From an uncultured Myxococcales bacterium (GTDB lineage Bacteria > Myxococcota_A > UBA9042), in contig CAIMLR010000045.1 of assembly GCA_903842345.1 (NCBI GenBank), forward strand, positions 48,823-112,822: 64,000 nt of DNA. The letters run 5' to 3'. The notes under the pieces are model-generated. The model saw nothing but the letters and a program-made list of their open reading frames with translations. It searched no databases and had not been told where the DNA came from. The position numbers were made by a program, and so were the translations under genes. Positions 63,631 to 64,000 of the stretch are shown here, piece by piece. How positions within the stretch are numbered: the first letter of the stretch is position 1; every line of letters begins with the position of its first letter.

Positions 63631-63903
63631 ATTGAGGACTTCGGGCTTCATCGCATGCGCGCGGAGGACTTCACATACGATTGGTGCGACGACGACACCA
63701 GCGCGGTCGTTTGGTGCCCGCTGTGCGAAGTGCCCGTGATGGCGCATGTTCCGGACCAGGCACAGCAGCAAGCGGCCGCAAAAGCCGCTAAACCGGTAGA
63801 TGACAAGCCCGCTGAGCAACGTCCACGCGGACGGTGTTCCGCGACCGCTCGGTCTTGCGGTAACCACCCGCTGACCGCCGCACTGACCGCATCGCCAGTC
63901 TGA
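63631..63903 (+). pseudogene. 5'-truncated or frameshifted relative of the zinc-ribbon gene
   Basis: From about 63631 the frame reads EDFGLHRMRAEDF, then VVWCPLCEVPVMAHV, clearly related to LNDLGRHRLRAEGF and VNWCPNCDVPAVARV of the preceding gene. The first CxxC half is lacking: the frame meets TAA at 63622, and a related WTVSNY segment occurs in another frame just before, suggesting a frameshift. An ATG at 63655 could still make an 82-residue protein with one CPLC and an Ala/Lys/Pro-rich tail. Confidence 0.45.
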
Positions 63904-63931
63904 CCGACACTCCGTCCCGGAGGTGTCCGCC

Positions 63932-64000
63932 ATGCTCGAGCTCAGCCCAATCCCCGACTTCAAACCGCGCAAATCCACGCGCCGCGACCCGTGGACCGAC
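63932..64000 (+). CDS. Start of an unidentified gene (partial, runs off the window)
   Basis: An ATG with GGAGGT 8-9 bp upstream opens a frame of 23 codons to the right edge (LELSPIPDFKPRKSTRRDP). The strong ribosome site makes a real start likely; the product cannot be identified. Confidence 0.45.
   Translation, partial: MLELSPIPDFKPRKSTRRDPWTD

Larger units (their letters stand above)
58065..64000. mobile_element. Left part of a putative tRNA-Arg-associated genomic island (continues beyond the window)
   Basis: The segment starts at the tRNA fragment and contains only accessory-type genes: Fic, a DUF4143 ATPase, an IS110 transposase and small zinc-ribbon-like proteins. No integrase is visible; it may lie at the other end. 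The boundary is inferred from the broken tRNA and the sharp change in gene content. Confidence 0.5.

Noticed and set aside
1..64000. CRISPR array, rRNA or complete tRNA
   Set aside because: No regularly spaced repeat series, rRNA-like stretch or full cloverleaf was found on reading the sequence.

Overview
The window is one piece of a high-GC, gene-dense chromosome from a Gram-negative bacterium: it has TolC-type outer-membrane factors, lipoprotein signals, periplasmic adaptors and a peptidoglycan glycosyltransferase. The hybrid histidine kinases, several acyl-CoA dehydrogenases next to a stand-alone B12 subunit, a large AsmA-like/GT51 fusion and RecBCD plus SbcCD would fit a member of the Myxococcota or a related deltaproteobacterial lineage. 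That placement is inference from gene content only; there is no rRNA in the window.

Left part (1-18.1 kb): the 3' end of an unknown gene, purB-purC, two divergent membrane hybrid histidine kinases, a tandem pair of unrecognised paralogues, a 1086-residue membrane protein ending in a GT51 glycosyltransferase domain, and a four-gene fatty/branched-acid operon (ACAD, ACAD, B12-binding subunit, ACAD-like protein without the usual catalytic Glu). Middle (18.1-34.9 kb): a small P-loop NTPase, an RND-MFP-TolC efflux operon, then recC-recB-recD with four-base overlaps and one unknown gene. At 34.9-41.4 kb on the minus strand is a second efflux operon, tetR-tolC-MFP-RND, with a readable promoter and a TetR-type operator.

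From 41.5 to 47.6 kb lie a PlsC-like acyltransferase and a nitrite/NO module: NsrR-like Rrf2 regulator, AniA-type copper nitrite reductase fused to cytochrome c, NirV, a SCO copper chaperone and a RIC-type di-iron repair protein. Then come a short pyruvate kinase lacking the C-terminal domain, a small unknown gene, a WYL regulator and sbcD-sbcC. Three related 19-bp palindromes lie upstream of the small gene and between the WYL gene and sbcDC. A metallo-beta-lactamase-fold hydrolase and an OYE-type flavin oxidoreductase end the core segment.

At 58.02-58.06 kb is a 3' fragment of a tRNA-Arg gene, broken exactly at the anticodon loop. Everything to its right looks accessory: a Fic protein with an extra N-terminal region and an unusual repeat-bearing promoter, a DUF4143 ATPase with its own palindromic operator, an IS110-family transposase and small zinc-ribbon-like proteins. 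This is best read as one end of an integrative element that runs out of the window. No CRISPR array, rRNA or complete tRNA was seen.
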